Source: a virus
DNA: 64,000 nt
IMG/VR virus record: IMGVR_UViG_3300032397_000002
Coordinates: 97,579 to 161,578 of that record
Direction: 5' to 3' (one strand)
The position numbers and the translations under genes were made by a program. The notes under the pieces are model-generated. The model was not told where the DNA came from. It did not search any database and was given only the letters and a program-made list of their open reading frames with translations. This document shows, in pieces, positions 60,309-64,000 of the stretch (position 1 is its first letter; each line of letters opens with the position of its first letter).

Positions 60309-60754
60309 TGTCAAGAGCCAGAGTGATACCAAGTGCTGCCGTCTACGTCTACATCAACGGCAAGCCTTTTGGTCGATGTTCAGATTTCAACTTTCGTGCC
60401 ATAACCCCTCGGCGGGCTATCTACGGCATCGACTCTCTTACCCCTTACGAGCTTGCTCCCTCACAGACGAAGGTCACGGCCAGCATGAAGGTCTATCGCA
60501 CCGTCGGTGATGGCGGAGCCGAAGGGGTTGGCATGGCAGCCCCCTACGAGCACGTGCAATTGGAGAAGTACTTCAGTGTGATGTTGGTGGATCGTGGCGC
60601 CATGGACACGGTCATCTTCCAAGCTGACTTCTGTAGCATCACCGGTCAATCTTGGAGCATTCCGGTTCGTGGTATCATCACCGGAAGCCTTGAATTTGAG
60701 GCCCTTGCATGGAACAACGATGTCAAACCCATGGGAATCAACTTCGCTGGGTAA
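60308..60754 (+). CDS. Tail tube-like protein (copy 2)
   Basis: This 148-residue protein resembles the tube-like protein at 5233-5700: INGKPFG early in the chain, a following ILGAYGPVE/IYGIDSLTPYE-type segment at about 38-50, and a C-terminal strand pair. It lies among fibre genes, 55 kb from the sheath, so it may form a special ring, such as a tail terminus or fibre-base adaptor, rather than the main tube. ATG overlaps the previous stop (TAATG). Confidence 0.6.
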   Translation: MSRARVIPSAAVYVYINGKPFGRCSDFNFRAITPRRAIYGIDSLTPYELAPSQTKVTASMKVYRTVGDGGAEGVGMAAPYEHVQLEKYFSVMLVDRGAMDTVIFQADFCSITGQSWSIPVRGIITGSLEFEALAWNNDVKPMGINFAG

Positions 60755-60758
60755 GCAG

Positions 60759-60766
60759 CAATCTTT
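60759..60766 (+). promoter_or_regulatory. Putative late promoter element CAATCTTT before Gly-rich fibre
   Basis: CAATCTTT lies 4 bp after the previous stop and 53 bp before the ATG at 60820. Confidence 0.55.
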
Positions 60767-60819
60767 CACTCGGGTCCGGTCGGTAGAACCACAGACCTAA
60801 ATCCCCGGAGACATTGGAA

Positions 60820-63800
60820 ATGAGCGTCCTTCGACAATTGAACATTCTTGGGCAGATGCGGATCGACGTCCCGCATCTTCGCAGCATTGAGTCGAGCATC
60901 GCCGCCGACTTCGATGTGGTCGCGGGTCGCGTCCAGGCCGGTGAGAAGGCTGTTGTCATCCGTGGATTCGCTCTCGCCAACTTCACTTCTGGCACCGCCG
61001 CGAGCAGTGTTCAGCTGAGCACTGCAGACGGCATCGTCTACAACATGAGCGCCAGCGAGGCTGGCACCTTCCTTTGGGTCCCTGCAGATCGAGCTGTCGA
61101 AACACTGAACTCGGCTACCAATGCCCGCGTCAGTGGCAGCTTCACGGCAGGCCAAGTCAACTACGTCGGACTCGACTTCACTCGTGCTGCCGATGCCACC
61201 ACTGCAGACCTGGTGCAGTTCCTGGACCCCAACACCCTTCTGGAGAACGCGAAGAACGTCCCGCTGGGTCGCACCCTTGACTACCGCATCGTCATCAGCA
61301 CCACTCCATTCAGCTCCAGCCCCAACCTGGTGCCGATTGCCAAAATCAAGACGGACGCATCGAACAACGTTGACTCTGCTACCAGCTCTGTCCAGGACGC
61401 AAGAAACATCCTGTGGCGCCTGGGTTCTGGTGGAGACTTCCCAAACCGCTACAACAGTTTCAGCTGGGCTCAGAATCGTGTAGAGTCTGTGTCAGGCGCC
61501 GGTGTCTTTGTCGGTGGTGACAAGTCCATTCAGAGCGAGAAGGACTGGATGGATGCGGTCATGTCCCGCATCTGGGAAATTGGTGGTGGCGAGAACTGGT
61601 ACAGCACCACGGCAGACCGCAATGTTCGCATGGTCAGGGCTCCTAGCCCGTCAGTGTTCGCGACTACCGGCGACAACTTCGAGTGGGTTGCTGGTCTCTA
61701 CAGCAGCACGCACCTGCACTGGCAGGGGTTGAAAATTGCCTTCGACAACTCCAATACCTCATCGGTGTACTACAACACCATCAATGACCAGACCGGAGAC
61801 GATACCACTAGCGCTGCGCTGACCAGCAAGACGGCCTTGGCTGATGGTGACTGCCTCTACGTCGACATCGACCGTACGGCCAACTCTGGCCTCACCGCCA
61901 AGAAAGCCTCACTGCAGCTTCTCTCAGTTCCCTCCATCCCTGGCTCTCGCTTCGTTTTTGCTTGGAGGATCGGCAGCAACGTCTATACGCGGGATGCCGC
62001 ATGGCCAGTGAACGTTGCTCAACAGCCGGCCACTACCACGGTGGTGGGCGCGGTGCGCCTCAACAACACCGCAGGTACTCCAGCTACTCCGACCATCCCC
62101 ACTCTGGATGCCAACAACGCCATCACCCTTGGTGTTGGGTCCTACCTCATCGCGGGTGCCAACACCGGTCTCACTGTCACCGGCGGCAGCGCGAGCGGCA
62201 TCGGTATCAAAGGAATTGGTGGAGCTGTCAGTGGTTTCGGTGGCGTGGGCGTCTACGGGCAGGGTGGAGATGGCTACGGTACCGGCGTCTATGGTAGGGG
62301 CGGGGCCAGCGGCGCGGGCGGACAGTTTGTCGGAGGCCCTTCTGGCGCAAGTGGAGTTACGGGTAGCGGTACCATCGGCCAGACCGGCGTGTACGGTAGT
62401 TCTGATACCGGCGTAGGGGTCATGGGTGGCAGCGGTAGCTCCACCGGATTTTTCGTTGTTGGCGTGAGCGGTTTTGGCAACTCAACAAGCTCCATTGCCG
62501 TATACGCCCAAGGCTTTACCGCAAGCAGTGGTCCTGATGCGGCTGGGGCTATGGCTTTGCAGGCTGTGGGTGGCGATGCCTACGCCAGCGCCAGCGGGAC
62601 ACGAGCTGGTGGCCCTGGCGCGTGGATTCTTGGTGGCAATGGGAACGGCAGTACCAACACGGGTGGTGACGGCGGGCTCGGCGCCTGGATTGTTGGTGGA
62701 AGCGCCGGCAATGCAACACACGTCAGTGCCTTTGGTGGAGCTGGAGGTCGAGGAGCCACCATCGCTGGTGGAACCGGAGGTAACGTTGGCAATGCCGTCA
62801 ACAACCCAGGAACTGGTGGCACTGGAATCTATGTAACTGGCGGCGATGCCGGTCTTCGAGTTGGTGGAACCCTCGGTGGCGGCCCGGGCGGCACCGGCAT
62901 CATCACTACTGGTGGCATCGGTGGATTCCCCAGCGGTGCCGGACCCGGCATCGTGGCCACTGGCGGAGTCTCAAATGGGACCAACGTTGGTAGCGGCTCT
63001 GGCGGACAATTCTTTGGTGGAGCCAACACTGTTGGTGGCCAGGGTGGCTACGGCATCTACGCTTACGGTGGCAATTCAAGCACTGGATACGGCGGAAACG
63101 GCATCTATGCTGTAGGTGGAAACTCCAGCTACTCGGGTGCTCCGGCAGGCCATGGTATTACTGCCTATGGCGGGGGCAACGCTGTATCCTTTCAATCTTG
63201 CTACGGTGTCTACGGCAAGGGCGGCACCGGTGGTAGCACTCTGAACTTCGGTGGCTACTTTGAGGGCGGTGCGGGTAACGCTCACGCCCTCTATGCACAG
63301 CCTGCTGGGAACGGAAACGCCATCATCGCTTCGAATGGCGGTGGCAGCGGCTATGCGTTCCTGTCGAACAGCGGCGACATCGCCATTCAGCCGGCCAACT
63401 TCTATCGCTACGCCTCGGCTGTCTCTCGTGCCATCTACATCCCTGTTTCCGATTTCATATACACCACCGTTTCTAGCGGTTACACTCCGCTGCCGAGCAA
63501 CACCCTTGGCCCTCTCATTGGTATTGGAACTGGTGGCAGTCTTCAGGCAGGCGCCAAAGTCAGACTACCGTATGGAGCCATCATCACTTCTATACAGTTC
63601 CTCTCATACAATGACGACGGTGCAGCAAGAAATCTCACTGTGGCCGTTGGTCACATGGCCTACAATGCTGGCGGAGCTTTCACGTTGACGCAAGTCCACA
63701 CCGGCGTGTCCGGGGGCGTGGCTGTTTCGCAGCCCCTCACCGGTGGTCTGGCTGGAACTGAAACCTGGAAGACTGTCCCAATCAACGCAACATTGACGGC

Positions 63801-63921
63801 TCCAGCTGACGGGTACACTTTCATCTACTTCGTCACGACGGCGTGTGTGACCACGTCGAAGGTGGGAGTCTACGGCTTTCGCGTCGCCTACACCACCACC
63901 TACGAAGCCGCAATGCGGTAA
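60820..63921 (+). CDS. Gly-rich tail fibre/adhesin
   Basis: This 1033-residue protein has an N-terminal beta domain (about 1-270) likely to attach to the tail, a spacer, then about 400 residues (440-840) of Gly-rich repeats with G(I/V)YGxGGxGxG and GGxGxGI(Y/I)xxGG patterns, and a C-terminal beta domain. The repeats would fit a polyglycine type II sandwich, as in some phage adhesins, or a collagen-like shaft. I chose ATG 60820 over an in-frame TTG two codons upstream because CCCGGAG precedes it. Confidence 0.75.
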   Translation: MSVLRQLNILGQMRIDVPHLRSIESSIAADFDVVAGRVQAGEKAVVIRGFALANFTSGTAASSVQLSTADGIVYNMSASEAGTFLWVPADRAVETLNSATNARVSGSFTAGQVNYVGLDFTRAADATTADLVQFLDPNTLLENAKNVPLGRTLDYRIVISTTPFSSSPNLVPIAKIKTDASNNVDSATSSVQDARNILWRLGSGGDFPNRYNSFSWAQNRVESVSGAGVFVGGDKSIQSEKDWMDAVMSRIWEIGGGENWYSTTADRNVRMVRAPSPSVFATTGDNFEWVAGLYSSTHLHWQGLKIAFDNSNTSSVYYNTINDQTGDDTTSAALTSKTALADGDCLYVDIDRTANSGLTAKKASLQLLSVPSIPGSRFVFAWRIGSNVYTRDAAWPVNVAQQPATTTVVGAVRLNNTAGTPATPTIPTLDANNAITLGVGSYLIAGANTGLTVTGGSASGIGIKGIGGAVSGFGGVGVYGQGGDGYGTGVYGRGGASGAGGQFVGGPSGASGVTGSGTIGQTGVYGSSDTGVGVMGGSGSSTGFFVVGVSGFGNSTSSIAVYAQGFTASSGPDAAGAMALQAVGGDAYASASGTRAGGPGAWILGGNGNGSTNTGGDGGLGAWIVGGSAGNATHVSAFGGAGGRGATIAGGTGGNVGNAVNNPGTGGTGIYVTGGDAGLRVGGTLGGGPGGTGIITTGGIGGFPSGAGPGIVATGGVSNGTNVGSGSGGQFFGGANTVGGQGGYGIYAYGGNSSTGYGGNGIYAVGGNSSYSGAPAGHGITAYGGGNAVSFQSCYGVYGKGGTGGSTLNFGGYFEGGAGNAHALYAQPAGNGNAIIASNGGGSGYAFLSNSGDIAIQPANFYRYASAVSRAIYIPVSDFIYTTVSSGYTPLPSNTLGPLIGIGTGGSLQAGAKVRLPYGAIITSIQFLSYNDDGAARNLTVAVGHMAYNAGGAFTLTQVHTGVSGGVAVSQPLTGGLAGTETWKTVPINATLTAPADGYTFIYFVTTACVTTSKVGVYGFRVAYTTTYEAAMR

Positions 63922-63929
63922 CAATCTTC
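63922..63929 (+). promoter_or_regulatory. Putative late promoter element CAATCTTC before last gene
   Basis: CAATCTTC begins immediately after the previous TAA and lies 22 bp before the ATG at 63952, with AGGAG between. Confidence 0.55.
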
Positions 63930-63951
63930 CCAAAGTACCAGGAGAACTACC

Positions 63952-64000
63952 ATGGCAGGCAGAATCACCCCAGCAACTCATGCAACCGTCACCGCAGCTA
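63952..64000 (+). CDS. Start of a further structural-region gene, cut by window end
   Basis: Only the first 16 codons (MAGRITPATHATVTAA) are present. The ATG follows a late-type element and the AGGAG ribosome site with spacing like the sheath gene, so a real gene is likely. Product unknown. Confidence 0.6.
   Translation, partial: MAGRITPATHATVTAA

Noticed and set aside
58500-60332. 610-codon minus-strand frame inside the Kelch/LamG gene
   Set aside because: No features; the plus-strand Kelch blades run through the whole region.
1-64000. tRNA genes, CRISPR arrays, insertion sequences, attachment sites
   Set aside because: I looked for cloverleaf-like segments, spaced repeats and transposase genes and saw none; coding density leaves no gene-free stretch over about 120 bases.

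Overview
The window looks like part of the genome of a large tailed bacteriophage with a contractile tail (myovirus type, possibly a jumbo phage). The support is a tail sheath gene followed by a tube-like gene, a tape measure gene, a baseplate hub and spike, a gp53/gp25-like fusion, a baseplate J/gp6-like protein of 2041 residues and several very long fibre genes. DNA is GC-rich and almost entirely coding. No head, terminase or polymerase gene is visible, and the host cannot be named.

Layout. Positions 1-8217 (+ strand) hold a truncated HExxH protein, tail sheath, tube-like protein, a strong hairpin terminator at 5727-5763, a group of small genes, and a coiled-coil membrane protein next to a holin-like protein. 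Around 9.6 kb a divergent promoter region separates a small minus-strand gene from a secreted serine-protease lipoprotein. Positions 10546-30149 (- strand) are a dense block of about 50 mostly small genes, commonly overlapping by ATGA. The recognisable ones are an AAA+ ATPase, an RlaP-type nucleotidyltransferase, RtcB RNA ligase, a Thg1-like 3'-5' polymerase, RNase H, a DUF2493/SLOG protein, a ribbon-helix-helix protein, an HNH endonuclease, a SprT-like protein, many small zinc-binding proteins and several membrane peptides. Positions 30261-64000 (+ strand) carry tail chaperone-like genes, tape measure, hub, spike, baseplate wedge and then a long run of fibre and adhesin genes, ending inside a new gene.

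Two promoter classes appear to divide the genome by strand. Seven minus-strand genes are preceded by TTGAC(A/G)-17/18 bp-TA(G/C)NNN boxes placed so close to the ATG (6-9 bp) that the mRNA would start at or near the start codon; most lack a Shine-Dalgarno site. The plus-strand structural units instead carry a recurring (T/C)AATCTT(T/C) element just after the previous stop codon, with no -35 box. I infer early and late classes.

Most unusual points: a free-standing 101-residue copy of the tail sheath C-terminal region encoded in the opposite-strand small-gene block; the RNA repair trio RlaP/RtcB/Thg1; a conserved zinc protein apparently split into two genes with near-identical promoters; a fibre protein with a LamG domain nested in a Kelch propeller; and an internal promoter plus start signal inside the first gene.
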